64,000 nt of DNA from JBBATK01 sp039810585 (GTDB lineage Bacteria; Bacteroidota; Ignavibacteria; Kapaibacteriales; NICIL-2). The notes under the pieces were generated by a model. It saw nothing but the letters and a program-made list of their open reading frames with translations. It searched no databases and was not told the DNA's origin. The first letter of the stretch is position 1. Each line of letters opens with the position of its first letter. Location of the stretch: positions 5,325-69,324 of the forward strand of contig JBDHXF010000014.1 in NCBI GenBank assembly GCA_039810585.1. The letters run 5' to 3'. Shown here piece after piece: positions 18,601 to 26,594 of the stretch. The translations under genes were made by a program, and so were the position numbers.

Positions 18601-18750
18601 TTGTGTGCGAACAGTGATGACCGGTGGGTCGATGGCAGGGTATTCCCGCACACCCAGAAAAGAGTAGCCGATGGCTCCGAACAGAACGATAATGATGCTC
18701 ATTACCATGGTGAGCACCGGTCGACTCAGGCTAAGATCTGATATGGTCAT
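15676..18750 (-). CDS. RND efflux pump, HAE1/AcrB family inner-membrane subunit
   Basis: 1024 residues, the normal AcrB-family length. It starts with MTISDLSLSRPVLTMVMSIIIVLFGAIG (first helix) and contains VREYPAIDPPVI, a periplasmic pore/porter domain, the helix-4 proton-relay motif GLVVDDGIVVTENIFKKLE with the paired aspartates, a second periplasmic half, and C-terminal helices (LILAAQFESFRDPLIIMLTVPLALAGAL, GLVTKNGILIVEFANKQRE, PIALALGAG). It exports small hydrophobic compounds with proton antiport in a complex with the neighbouring adaptor and TolC-like channel. The substrate cannot be read from the sequence. Confidence 0.97.
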   Translation of the reverse strand: MTISDLSLSRPVLTMVMSIIIVLFGAIGYSFLGVREYPAIDPPVITVRTQYTGASAEVTESQITEPLEKAINGIEGIRTISSNSSLGLSVITVEFDLRTDLEQAANDVRDKVSQSVRNLPQDIDAPPTVTKSDANSDPIIIMPVQSSTRNILQLSDYVENVLQERLQTIPGVSQILVFGLKRYAMRLWVKPEKLAAFGLTMQDVQAALNRENVDLPGGKLRGDNTELEIINYGRLRTEEDFNTMIIRQTAGSTVRLSDVGEAVLGPEVEETSAKVNNVDIVAMGVVPQPGANHVEISKEFYKRLDQIKKDLPPDISFDIAIDKSRFVRRAISEVTETLIISISLVVLIVYFFFRDWLMAFRPLIDIPISLIGTFFIMYVMNFSVNVLTLLGIVLATGLVVDDGIVVTENIFKKLEMGMSRMKAAHEGTREIFFAVISTSLTLAIVFLPVIFLQGFVGSLFREFGIVVAGAVLISAFVSLTITPVLNVKLGSAEHKESRFYRFTEPFFQWMDRSYSNTLDRFVRQRWTALAIIAVCLITIVGVGSSLQSELAPLEERGIVRAPMTAPEGTDYDAMESINMRIATAMHKELDPNLKMTFQVVSSQFSNGGSNTGFCNSILKDPDERTMTQGEIAQHMAKVLKNFPEVRSIPVQEQTITVGFASASKLPVQFVLQNLNFEKLREYIPKFLDEVSKSPVFQGSDVDLKFNKPEVRVTIDRLKAAQLGVSMSTVAEALQSAYSGRRFGYFLMNGKQYQVIGQVDRENRDRPVDIAAMYVKNNSGQLVQLANVLNIEENSNPPQIYHFNRFKSATVSAGLAPGKTVGDGVKEMQAIAKRVLDESFTTSLAGASRDFAESGSNTSFAFILALVLIYLILAAQFESFRDPLIIMLTVPLALAGALVSLKVFNQTLNIFSEIGIIMLIGLVTKNGILIVEFANKQREQGLAIREAVLLASKARLRPILMTSMAMILGALPIALALGAGSQSRIPLGIVIVGGLTFALVLTLFVIPAMYTFITRKQLKHTQENE

Positions 18751-18810
18751 GCGTTCGCCTTTGTAGCGTTTCTGGTGGTGAAGCTTCGTCCGACGTAGTG
18801 CGCACGAGGC

Positions 18811-19848
18811 TCAATGCACGAATTCTCCGATGTCAACTTTCATTCCGGGTTTGACGGACAGCAGACCGGTTGTCAGTACGGTGTCATGTTCCTTCAAGCC
18901 GTCCGTGATTTCCACGAAGCTGTTGGATCGCATCCCGGTTTGTACGCTGACAAAGGCTGCAACTCCATCTTTGATTTGAATCACCCGCTTATTCCGAGAC
19001 TGCGGTATGATAGCCTGAGTCGGCACCATCAGTGCTGCCGGTCGTTCGGCTAGGTTGACCTTTACATTGGCAAAAGTGCCGGGGAGCAAGTGTTCGTCTT
19101 TGCTGGTGACAAGGGCTCGGACTTTCAGAGTACGACTTTGTTCATTGATGTTGGATTCAGCCGCAATCACTTGCGCCACAAATTCTGCAGTGTAGCCGCT
19201 GACGCTAAAGTGAACCTTGGTTCCGGTCTTCATCAGGTTTTCATAACGCTCCGGCACTTCAAAATCGAGTTTCAATTGTCCGACCTGGTGAATACTTGCC
19301 ACCACCGAAGCCGGTGTCACATAGGCACCCGGCGAAATCGAGCGGAGTCCGATGCGTCCATCGAATGGTGCGCGAATCTCAGTCTTCGATATCGTGCTCT
19401 TTAAGATTTCAATATCTGCCGCCACGTTCGACGTTTGCAGGACAGCCGCATCGTAATCTTGCTGCGAGGCACCGTTTACTGCCAGGAGTTCTTTAAGGCG
19501 TTGCTCATTCTTTTGTGCAATCTGTAGCTGCACCTGCAACTTCTTGAGCTGGGCTTGCAGGTCTGCGTCATAAAGCTTCACTAACAAATCACCTTTGCGA
19601 ACCTGCGAGCCTTCCTTGAAGCTTATACCTGTTACCCGTCCACTTAACTCTGGATGTAAGTCAGTCTGTTCATTGGCAAGCAAAGAGCCGGAGACATTGA
19701 AATCGTCATCCAGAGTTTTTGCAACGACTACGTAGCCTTGAACTTTTGCGACGGGTGGGGGCTGAGAAGCTTTTTGCGATGAGGGATCTTTCGACGTGCA
19801 AGCGCTGAACAGCACGAGAGCCACAGCGGCGAGACTTTTGGTGTTCAT
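18811..19848 (-). CDS. RND efflux periplasmic adaptor (membrane-fusion) lipoprotein
   Basis: 345 residues, first gene of the RND operon. The signal MNTKSLAAVALVLFSAC ends in a good lipobox (FSAC). Domain order is standard: barrel strand (FNVSGSLLANEQTDLHPE), lipoyl half (GRVTGISFKEGSQVRKGDLLVKL), alpha hairpin (about 95-150), lipoyl half (TEIRAPFDGRIGLRSISPGAYV), beta-barrel (ERYENLMKTGTKVHFSVSGY) and membrane-proximal domain (ALMVPTQAIIPQSRNKRVIQI). The motif RAPFDGRIG is diagnostic of the family. It bridges the pump (60 bp downstream) and the TolC-like channel. Confidence 0.96.
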   Translation of the reverse strand: MNTKSLAAVALVLFSACTSKDPSSQKASQPPPVAKVQGYVVVAKTLDDDFNVSGSLLANEQTDLHPELSGRVTGISFKEGSQVRKGDLLVKLYDADLQAQLKKLQVQLQIAQKNEQRLKELLAVNGASQQDYDAAVLQTSNVAADIEILKSTISKTEIRAPFDGRIGLRSISPGAYVTPASVVASIHQVGQLKLDFEVPERYENLMKTGTKVHFSVSGYTAEFVAQVIAAESNINEQSRTLKVRALVTSKDEHLLPGTFANVKVNLAERPAALMVPTQAIIPQSRNKRVIQIKDGVAAFVSVQTGMRSNSFVEITDGLKEHDTVLTTGLLSVKPGMKVDIGEFVH

Positions 19849-19896
19849 GCAGACGATCTGAATTGGTGAAGAACAAAATTACGATGTTGCAACAGC

Positions 19897-20871
19897 TTAT
19901 TTCTTGAACAGAAGTTCATTAACAGATATTTGACAAGAGGAATATAAGAACTCAAAACCTTGATCAGTCAAGGCTTTGGGCCGAACGCGTTGTCCCATAC
20001 ACACGATCTGATGCTGCTCTCCCAACAATAGTCGCAGCACAATCGTGGGCACCTTCATGAAGGCAGGTCGGTGCAACGCTTTTGCGATACACTTTGCAAA
20101 ATCCCTCATGCGCACCGGCTCCGGCGCTGCACAATTCACCGCTCCGCACAGTGCCGGGTTGTCTATGCACTCGATGAGGGCGCGTAGCAGATCGTCACGA
20201 TGGATCCACGGCATCCATTGCTGCCCGCTCCCGAGCGGACCACCAATGAAAAGGCGAAAGGGGAGGAGCATTTTGGCCAGCGCTCCGCTCTGTGCGTCCA
20301 GCACTACACCGATACGCGGGTTGACCACGCGAGTGTAGGCTGAGGCCTTTTGAGATTCCGTCTCCCATTGCAAACACACCTGCGCTAAAAAATCCTTGCC
20401 TGCAGCCGCACTCTCGTCAATCCACTCATCGCCGTGTGCACCGTAGTAGCCTACCGCCGAAACACTCACAAAACATGGCGGTGCCGAAGGCACGCGTGAA
20501 TAAAAATCCACCAGACGACGAGTTGAGTCGAGTCGACTGCTCAGGATTTCTTTCTTACGGGCCGCTGTCCAGCGTCCCTCTCCCACATTGGCTCCACTGA
20601 GATTCACCACTGCCGTTGCACCGTCGATCGCCTGCATCACGGCTGCTTCATCCGACCACGAAAGGTGATGGTGTACCGCAGGAAGGGAATTCGCAGAATG
20701 TTTAGCATTGCGCGAAATCACTGTGACTTCATCTCCACGTTCCTGCAATCGGGCAGCTAAAAGTGAACCCAGAAAACCGCTGGCGCCTGCCAAGACGATA
20801 CGACGACCTGAGGCCTGATGCTGTTCTGTGCCTGATGATAGAGGGAGAACTGTGTGTTCGGAATGATGCAT
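19897..20871 (-). CDS. TIGR01777/SDR39U1-type NAD(P)-dependent epimerase
   Basis: About 324 residues. The frame is open from 21009, but the N-terminal 46 residues do not fit the family, so the ATG at 20871 (MHHSEHTVLP) is preferred. An extended-SDR Rossmann motif GRRIVLAGASGFLGSLLAARL lies near residue 25, the family marker SVSAVGYYGAHGDE follows near 150, and a C-terminal DUF1731-like tail (RLLLGEQHQIVCMGQRVRPKALTDQGFEF) ends the protein. Members of this family (YfcH-like) are widespread, with poorly known substrates. Its upstream neighbour on the same strand is rplI, but a terminator at 20991-21030 separates them. Confidence 0.92.
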   Translation of the reverse strand: MHHSEHTVLPLSSGTEQHQASGRRIVLAGASGFLGSLLAARLQERGDEVTVISRNAKHSANSLPAVHHHLSWSDEAAVMQAIDGATAVVNLSGANVGEGRWTAARKKEILSSRLDSTRRLVDFYSRVPSAPPCFVSVSAVGYYGAHGDEWIDESAAAGKDFLAQVCLQWETESQKASAYTRVVNPRIGVVLDAQSGALAKMLLPFRLFIGGPLGSGQQWMPWIHRDDLLRALIECIDNPALCGAVNCAAPEPVRMRDFAKCIAKALHRPAFMKVPTIVLRLLLGEQHQIVCMGQRVRPKALTDQGFEFLYSSCQISVNELLFKK

Positions 20872-20990
20872 GGCAGATAGTTCAACGTGTCGAATTGCGT
20901 AGCAACAAAGATCGGCATTGAAAGAATGAGAACAGCTAGTGTGGGGGATGAGTGTGTCCGGGAAATGGCCTTGATTCTCCACTAAAAACG

Positions 20991-21030
20991 CAAAAAAAAA
21001 CGTCTTCACACACAGGGTATGAAGACGTTC
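20991..21030 (-). terminator. intrinsic terminator of the rpsF-rplI operon
   Basis: Arms AACGTCTTCA (20999-21008) and TGAAGACGTT (21020-21029) form a perfect 10-bp stem with an 11-nt loop. On the minus strand the stem is followed by an uninterrupted T-run (A-run at 20992-21000). It lies 22 bp after the rplI stop codon, so it ends that transcript. Confidence 0.92.
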
Positions 21031-21051
21031 ATTTTTCTGAGCGAGAATCTC

Positions 21052-21498
21052 TTAGTCTTGGGATATAACCCAAATTTTCAGGTTGCCGCTAACTTCCGGG
21101 TGAAGTTTGACCTTGACGTCGAACACACCGAGTGACTTAATAGGTTCTTCGATGGTGATCGTGCGACGGTCGATGGTGAAGCCGCGGACTTCCAATTCCT
21201 GCGCGATCATTTGCGGGGTGACGGAGCCGAAGAGTTTACCTTCTTCGCCAACGGCCATTGGAATGGAAATTTGCAGTTCTGCCAGACGTGAAGCGGTTAG
21301 TTCCGCTTGTTCCTTGGCGCGCATCATCTTTTTGTCGTACTGGCGACGTTCAATCTCCAAACGCTTTTCGGCGCCCGGGGTAGCGAAGTATGCCATTTGA
21401 CGGGGGATGAGGTAGTTGCGAGCGTAACCATCTTTCACGGTCACCAGATCGCCGATGGAACCCAGCTTGTCAACGTTTTGTCGTAAAATGATTTTCAT
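21052..21498 (-). CDS. rplI: 50S ribosomal protein bL9
   Basis: 148 residues, normal length. The N-terminal domain begins MKIILRQNVDKLGSIGDLVTVKDGYARNYLIPR, including the bL9 signature (G..V.VK.GYARN.L.P). A long connecting helix (about residues 42-75) and the C-terminal rRNA-binding domain (GKLFGSVTPQMIAQEL) follow. It binds domain V of 23S rRNA at the base of the L1 stalk. rpsF is immediately upstream (62 bp), and a strong terminator follows. The usual rpsR between rpsF and rplI is absent. Confidence 0.98.
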   Translation of the reverse strand: MKIILRQNVDKLGSIGDLVTVKDGYARNYLIPRQMAYFATPGAEKRLEIERRQYDKKMMRAKEQAELTASRLAELQISIPMAVGEEGKLFGSVTPQMIAQELEVRGFTIDRRTITIEEPIKSLGVFDVKVKLHPEVSGNLKIWVISQD

Positions 21499-21560
21499 AG
21501 TGATGTTGTGCTTAATCCTTCAAATTCAATGGAGTCGTAGATGCGGCGAATTGCCAACGC

Positions 21561-21968
21561 TTAGTTGCGGCGACCGGAACCACTGCCCGAACCACCTTCT
21601 GCTTTCGCCTTATCCAGAGCGACCTGACGTTCAGCTTGAGCAATGGCGCGAGTGACGCGGAATTGACGCAGCTTATCGGACAATTGCATCGTTAAATGAC
21701 GCAACACGTTGTCATCCAAGATGAAGAAACGCTCGAGCTGCGGAATGATGCTGGCTGCGGATTCAAAAATGCAATGCACATAGAAGCCGTTGAACTTCTT
21801 GGAAATGGGATAACCCAAACGACGACGTCCCCACTTGTTGACTTCGCTAATGGTACCACCGTGATTGGTAATGTATTCGCTGACCCGCGTGATTACCTGC
21901 TCGACATCATTGTCTTCCAGAGCAGCATTAATAATGTAGGTCGTTTCGTACTGGCGACGAACGCTCAT
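21561..21968 (-). CDS. rpsF: 30S ribosomal protein bS6
   Basis: 135 residues. The ferredoxin-like S6 fold is recognisable from YETTYIINAALEDNDVEQVITRVSEYI, GGTISEVNKWGRRRLGYPISKKFNGFYVHCIFE and NVLRHLTMQLSDKL. Beyond the conserved core there is a roughly 30-residue tail rich in Gly, Ser, Ala and charged residues ending GGSGSGSGRRN. bS6 forms a heterodimer with bS18 on the small subunit; the gene for bS18 usually follows it but is missing here. First gene of a two-gene operon with rplI. Confidence 0.97.
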   Translation of the reverse strand: MSVRRQYETTYIINAALEDNDVEQVITRVSEYITNHGGTISEVNKWGRRRLGYPISKKFNGFYVHCIFESAASIIPQLERFFILDDNVLRHLTMQLSDKLRQFRVTRAIAQAERQVALDKAKAEGGSGSGSGRRN

Positions 21969-22258
21969 GAAGGAACTCCTATGGTTAGTGTTTGTTTGTT
22001 CACACTATCCGTCATAACGCTTGTTTGACGGAAGGATTACAAAGGGATCACAAAAATACAGGAAAAAATGAAAGTACCAAATAGAGAATCGTCAAGCCTC
22101 GGCGTTTGCGTAAATTGCAAGTCGTTTCGAAAGATCGACACTATGCGCGGCTTTTACTGGTCAGTCTGACCCTAAAACGCCCGCGAACAGCCAATTCCGG
22201 AAGAAATTGGCCACCTGCGTCTCTCGAGTAGATCGTTGTTATTGATGTCACCCGCTGT
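21969..22258. promoter_or_regulatory. divergent region between rpsF and queF
   Basis: 290 bp without a gene; it must hold promoters for the ribosomal operon (minus) and queF-queD (plus). A hairpin GCCAATT/AATTGGC lies at 22190-22211, about 50 bp before the queF start. I looked for a preQ1 riboswitch (a small hairpin plus an A-rich tail pairing near the start codon) and did not find a convincing one. Confidence 0.5.
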
Positions 22259-22612
22259 ATGAGCATGAAACTCGAAGTTTTTGAAAATCCTTATCCGAAT
22301 CGCGATTACACGATTCGCCACGTCAACCCGGAATTCACGTCCGTCTGTCCGATTACCGGCTTGCCGGACTTCGCAACGATTCACCTGAGCTATATTCCGG
22401 ATCTGCTCTGTGTGGAACTGAAGTCGTTGAAATACTACTACCTTGAGTTTCGCAACAAGGGCATCTTCTACGAAGCGGTCACCAATCAAATTCTTGACGA
22501 ATTGGTTGCTGCCTGCAAGCCTCGCGAGATGTCAATCCGCTCTGAATGGAGCACTCGCGGTGGTATTCATAGTATCATTGAAGTGAGCTACAAGAGTGGA
22601 GATCGCCCATGA
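22259..22612 (+). CDS. queF: NADPH-dependent 7-cyano-7-deazaguanine (preQ0) reductase
   Basis: 117 residues, the short single-domain (YkvM-type) QueF that reduces preQ0 to preQ1 in queuosine tRNA modification. The active-site Cys lies in FTSVCPITGLPDFATI, and the NADPH-binding segment is CVELKSLKYYYLEFRNKGIFYE with the family's E-S-K-S-like ELKSLK pattern. An in-frame ATG two codons later is an alternative start. The stop overlaps the ATG of queD, so the two queuosine genes are coupled. Confidence 0.97.
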   Translation: MSMKLEVFENPYPNRDYTIRHVNPEFTSVCPITGLPDFATIHLSYIPDLLCVELKSLKYYYLEFRNKGIFYEAVTNQILDELVAACKPREMSIRSEWSTRGGIHSIIEVSYKSGDRP

Positions 22613-23034
22613 TGACGCGCATTGCGAAAGAGTATCGCTGGGAGATGGGGCACCGTTTGGTGTTTCATGAGGGTCTGTGCAGGAATATTCACGGTCACTC
22701 CTATTGTCTGCGCATTCAACTCGAAGGCGAGGTAGACTCGAACGGGATGATCATGGACTTCTTTGAGCTCAGCACTATTGTCGAGCCAATTATCAACGAG
22801 TTAGATCATGCTTTTTTGTGCGACGAGAGCGACGCGACCATGATTGAGTTCTTCTTGAACAATCCCATGAAGGTCGTCATGGTTCCATTTGTGACCACAG
22901 CCGAGAATATTTGTTCCTGGCTTGTGGATAGGATTATGGAATCGGTGAAGGATAACACGCGCATCCATTCTATTAGCGCTCGCTTGAATGAAACTGAGCG
23001 GGCATGGGCAGAACGTACCGTGGTTCTGCGCTAA
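22609..23034 (+). CDS. queD: 6-carboxytetrahydropterin synthase QueD
   Basis: 141 residues of the 6-pyruvoyl-tetrahydropterin synthase fold. Zinc-binding histidines appear in EMGHRLVF and NIHGHSYCLRI, with the catalytic Cys in GLCRNIHGH; DHAFLCDE and PFVTTAENICSWLVDRI are further family motifs. QueD converts dihydroneopterin triphosphate to 6-carboxytetrahydropterin, the first dedicated step towards preQ0. It overlaps queF by 4 bp. Its last seven codons are the first copy of a 21-bp tandem repeat that continues past the stop. Confidence 0.96.
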   Translation: MMTRIAKEYRWEMGHRLVFHEGLCRNIHGHSYCLRIQLEGEVDSNGMIMDFFELSTIVEPIINELDHAFLCDESDATMIEFFLNNPMKVVMVPFVTTAENICSWLVDRIMESVKDNTRIHSISARLNETERAWAERTVVLR

Positions 23035-23078
23035 GGTACTGTGGTTCTGCGCTAACGTACTGTGGTTTTGCGCTACGC
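23016..23078. repeat. 21-bp tandem repeat x3 spanning the queD stop codon
   Basis: Three adjacent 21-bp units at 23016-23036, 23037-23057 and 23058-23078 share the core GTGGTTCTGCGCTAA (third copy GTGGTTTTGCGCTAC). The first unit encodes the last residues of QueD and its stop; the second repeats the stop. It looks like expansion of the 3' end of queD into the gap before gltX. Confidence 0.93.
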
Positions 23079-23137
23079 TCCCTTGCATTCATTCTTTGGT
23101 TTCAACAACATCTGTTACAACTTCGTGTAAAGCTACT

Positions 23138-24586
23138 ATGTCTGTTCGTGTACGTTTTGCGCCTTCGCCAACCGGTTATTTACATGTGGGTGGATTGCGC
23201 ACTGCTCTCTACAACTACCTCTTTGCACGTCACCATGGTGGCGCCTTCTTGCTTCGCATTGAGGATACGGATCAGACCCGCTTTGTGGAAGGATCGTTGC
23301 AGGATATCGTGAGCTCCCTGGCCTGGGCCGGTATTTCGCCGGATGAAGGTCCCGAAGCGCCCAGCGATTGCGGACCATACGTGCAATCCGAACGCACCGA
23401 ACTCTACCGTGCTTATGCTGCCGAACTGGTTGAAAAAGGAATGGCATACTATGCCTTTGATACATCAGAAGAGTTGGATCGGATGCGGGAGCGACAAAAA
23501 GCTGCCGGTGTTGCACCGCGCTACGATCGCTCCGTGATGCGTAATTCCTTCACGCTCGGACCGGACGAAACTTCCCGATTGCTCAGCATCGGCGAAGCAG
23601 CGGCCGTTCGGATGAAAGTTCCGGTGACCGGTGAAGTGAAGTTTCAGGATATGATTCGCGGTACGATTGTGGTACCGTGTAAGGACGTTGATGATCAAAT
23701 ACTTCTGAAGAGCGACAATTTTCCGACCTATCATTTGGCCAATGTTGTCGACGATCACCTCATGCGTATTTCACACGTGATTCGTGGGGAAGAGTGGCTT
23801 CCCTCAACGCCAAAGCACGTGTTGTTGTACGAGGGCTTCGGTTGGGAAGCACCGCGCTTCGCGCATTTGCCGCTGCTGCTGAATACCGACAAGACCAAGC
23901 TCAGTAAACGTCAGGGCGACGTTTCCGTGCATGACTACGTGGCGAAAGGCTACTTCCGGGATGCATTCATCAACTTCATCGCGCTCCTCGGATGGAACCC
24001 GAGTGGCGAACGAGAAATCTATAGTATTGAGGAACTCATTCGCGAATTCGATCTGGAGCATGTCAATAAATCCGGCGCTGTCTTCGATCTGAAGAAACTG
24101 GATTGGATGAACACTCAGTATTTGAAGCACTATGTGGAGCACGACATGGCATCACTCGTTGCCATGGCGCAACCCTTGCTGCAAGCGAAAGGTTTCACGG
24201 CGGATGATTCTTACGTAGCCCGGGTGATTCGACTGGTTCACGAGCGGATGAGCAACATCCACGAATTCCCCGACTTTGCCGCGTATATGTTTGGCGATCG
24301 CGTAGTGGACGAGGAATTCCGCACAAAGATCTGGAATGAACAGTCTGCCGACCGATTGTCAGAACTTGCCGACGTGGTTGCCGGAGTGGACGACGCGAGC
24401 TTCCGTCACGAGCTCATCCACGATGCGATCAACGCGTATTTGCAATCGAAGGGATTGAAATTTAAGGACGTGGCGAATCTGCTGCGTCTGGCTTTGACCG
24501 GGCGATCGGTGGGAGCAGGTATGATGGACACCATGGAAGTTTTGGGTAAGGAGCGCTGCGTGGCGCGCATGCGAAGCATGGCGTGA
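23138..24586 (+). CDS. gltX: glutamyl-tRNA synthetase
   Basis: 482 residues from MSVRVRFAPSPTGYLHVGGLRTALYN; the open frame extends 50 codons upstream, but that part is repeat-derived and the family starts at VRVRFAPSPTG. Class I signatures are present: HVGG (HIGH-like) near residue 16 and KLSKRQGDVSV (KMSKS-like, here KLSKR) near residue 255. Anticodon-binding helices occupy the C-terminus. It charges tRNA-Glu (and possibly tRNA-Gln). The stop overlaps the GTG start of the next gene. Confidence 0.97.
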   Translation: MSVRVRFAPSPTGYLHVGGLRTALYNYLFARHHGGAFLLRIEDTDQTRFVEGSLQDIVSSLAWAGISPDEGPEAPSDCGPYVQSERTELYRAYAAELVEKGMAYYAFDTSEELDRMRERQKAAGVAPRYDRSVMRNSFTLGPDETSRLLSIGEAAAVRMKVPVTGEVKFQDMIRGTIVVPCKDVDDQILLKSDNFPTYHLANVVDDHLMRISHVIRGEEWLPSTPKHVLLYEGFGWEAPRFAHLPLLLNTDKTKLSKRQGDVSVHDYVAKGYFRDAFINFIALLGWNPSGEREIYSIEELIREFDLEHVNKSGAVFDLKKLDWMNTQYLKHYVEHDMASLVAMAQPLLQAKGFTADDSYVARVIRLVHERMSNIHEFPDFAAYMFGDRVVDEEFRTKIWNEQSADRLSELADVVAGVDDASFRHELIHDAINAYLQSKGLKFKDVANLLRLALTGRSVGAGMMDTMEVLGKERCVARMRSMA

Positions 24587-25137
24587 ATAACAACAACTCT
24601 CTCATAGTGAACTGTCTTCCAAACGAAAGCCTACACGGCAGCAAACGTTGGCGCGGGCTGGTGTTAGCTCTTGTACTGACCACAGCATTGCTTGCCTTGG
24701 ACGCTTGTGGAAGCAGTACACCGGCGCTGTCAAACTATCCGTCATGTATCAGACCCGGGATGAGAGAAATTCGCATTCGGTGGGGAGATTGGATTGACAG
24801 CACTGCTGTTCTCACGGGTCATGAAATCGACGCTCAGGGAAAATTATTTGCCTACCAGGCATCACCGTACTCTGTCAAGTACTTGCGCGACTCGGTGTCG
24901 CACATCGACACAGCGCAGGTGTGTTATTGGGTGGATACGGTTAGGAAGACCTTTCTTCGCATTCAATCACTTACGGTGCACGCTCCACACATGCGTTATG
25001 TGGAGTACCAAAATCCGGATGCTCACTTAAGCTTGAGGGCTGTATGGGACTCTCGTTTTGAAACCTACGGCAGTAAGGAGTTTCGTGCTATCTTTGATTC
25101 GCTGCAAACGCTGGTGCCACCACCACCAAAACAATGA
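24583..25137 (+). CDS. small lipoprotein of unknown function
   Basis: 184 residues starting with GTG, which overlaps the gltX stop as GTGA. An N-terminal polar stretch (about 22 residues) precedes a hydrophobic segment LVLALVLTTALLALDAC with a probable lipidated Cys near residue 42. The mature part begins GSSTPALSNYPSCIRPGMREIRIRWGDW and has alternating strand-like character with no recognised family. The stop overlaps the ATG of the response regulator as ATGA, so gltX, this gene and the regulator appear to be translated in series. Function unknown. Confidence 0.75.
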   Translation: MNNNNSLIVNCLPNESLHGSKRWRGLVLALVLTTALLALDACGSSTPALSNYPSCIRPGMREIRIRWGDWIDSTAVLTGHEIDAQGKLFAYQASPYSVKYLRDSVSHIDTAQVCYWVDTVRKTFLRIQSLTVHAPHMRYVEYQNPDAHLSLRAVWDSRFETYGSKEFRAIFDSLQTLVPPPPKQ

Positions 25138-26522
25138 ACGTCCTCATCGTTGACGATAATGCCGATTTCAGTTCCACTCTGAGCGATATCCTTCGCACAC
25201 AGGGCTGGTCGCCTACGGCGTTGGACACACCTGAAGCAGCGATCTCCTACCTCGCGTCGCATGCACCGGACATTCATGTGCTGCTGCTCGATATCGAATT
25301 TGACCATCGCTCGGCGCTGAATGGTCTGGATGTGCTTGCGCATTCTGTCAAACACTATCCTGCCATTCCGGTCATCATGATTTCCGGAAAGGGGACGATT
25401 GAGACGGCGGTTCGGGCTACGAAACTTGGCGCTCTGAATTTTATTGAGAAGAGTACCCTGTCGCAAGAGCACTTACTAGATGTGGTGCGCAGCGCGGCTG
25501 AGCGTTTCGTGCAGAGCTCGAAAGTAGATGAGCTCATGGCAGTGATTGAGCAACACGGGATTGTCGGTAAGAGTAAGGCCATGCAATCGGTGGCCGATAA
25601 AATCATCCGCTATGGTCGTACGGAGCTGAGTGTGCTGATCACCGGCGAAACAGGAACCGGCAAGAAGCTCGTTGCCAACGCCTTGCACGCGGTGAGTAAG
25701 CGCGCGAAGTATTCGTGTGTAACGGTGGACATCCCCAACATTCCGCGCGAACTCTTTCAGAGTGAGTTGTTTGGACATGTTCGAGGTTCATTTTCCGGCG
25801 CTTTGTCGGATAAGAAAGGACTCTTTCATCACGCAAATCGCGGCACGTTGTTCCTTGATGAAATTGGTGACCTTCCGCTGGAGTCGCAAGCCTATCTGCT
25901 CTTACCCATCGAAGAGCGAGTGATTCGTCGTGTCGGTTCAATCGAAGCTGAGTCGGTTGACATTCGACTGATCTCTGCTACGGATAAGGATTTGGTGGAG
26001 TCGATGAAGAAGGGGCAGTTCCGCGAGCAGCTCTACCATCGCCTGCGGGAGTGCGAGATTTATTTGCCGAGTTTGTCGGAACGACGTGACGACATTCCGC
26101 TCATCACCGAACACTACGTTCAAAAGCACAACCAGGAACACAACGATCATAAAGTGATTGCTCCATCGGCGATGGAGTACTTACAGAATCGGGAATGGAA
26201 CGGAAATGTGCGTGAGTTGTCCAGCGTGCTGCGTGTGATCCTGCAAACCTCGTCGAACGAAGTCATTGAAATTGCAGACATTCATTCTGCAGCCACCTCA
26301 ACACAGTTACACGACAATCGCTTTCCGGGCTCCATCATTTCGCTCGATCGCACACGACGTGAGGATCTGGAACGCGTTGACAAATTGAAGATTGAGTCGA
26401 TGCTCAAGACCTATGCCGGTAATGTGAGTAAAACCGCTGCGCAACTCGGCGTGAGCCGCGAAACCTTGCACGTGAAAATTCGCAAGTATGGCATCAACGT
26501 CCATGAATTCCGCGAACGTTGA
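25134..26522 (+). CDS. NtrC-family sigma-54-dependent response regulator
   Basis: 462 residues. The N-terminal receiver (about 1-125) carries the acidic pocket DD7-8 and phospho-acceptor D53 in LLLDIEF. The AAA+ domain (about 140-370) has Walker A GETGTGKKLVANAL, Walker B GTLFLDEIGDLPLESQ, and an arginine-rich sensor region (QFREQLYHRLRECEIYLPSLSERRDDI). The sigma-54 contact loop reads GSFSGA instead of the usual GAFTGA. A Fis-type helix-turn-helix closes the protein (NVSKTAAQLGVSRETLHVKIRKYGI). It should activate RpoN promoters after phosphorylation, but no histidine kinase gene is adjacent. Confidence 0.93.
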   Translation: MNVLIVDDNADFSSTLSDILRTQGWSPTALDTPEAAISYLASHAPDIHVLLLDIEFDHRSALNGLDVLAHSVKHYPAIPVIMISGKGTIETAVRATKLGALNFIEKSTLSQEHLLDVVRSAAERFVQSSKVDELMAVIEQHGIVGKSKAMQSVADKIIRYGRTELSVLITGETGTGKKLVANALHAVSKRAKYSCVTVDIPNIPRELFQSELFGHVRGSFSGALSDKKGLFHHANRGTLFLDEIGDLPLESQAYLLLPIEERVIRRVGSIEAESVDIRLISATDKDLVESMKKGQFREQLYHRLRECEIYLPSLSERRDDIPLITEHYVQKHNQEHNDHKVIAPSAMEYLQNREWNGNVRELSSVLRVILQTSSNEVIEIADIHSAATSTQLHDNRFPGSIISLDRTRREDLERVDKLKIESMLKTYAGNVSKTAAQLGVSRETLHVKIRKYGINVHEFRER

Positions 26523-26594
26523 GTGAGAACCCGTTTCCTTCGCTTGTTCGCCTGATACATTTCTATTCCGCTTCGCGTAGCTTCAACTGCTTCC

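Noticed and set aside
22029..22258. Possible preQ1 riboswitch upstream of queF-queD
   Set aside because: A hairpin is present at 22190-22211, but the A-rich tail and loop sequence needed for a preQ1 pseudoknot near the start codon were not found.
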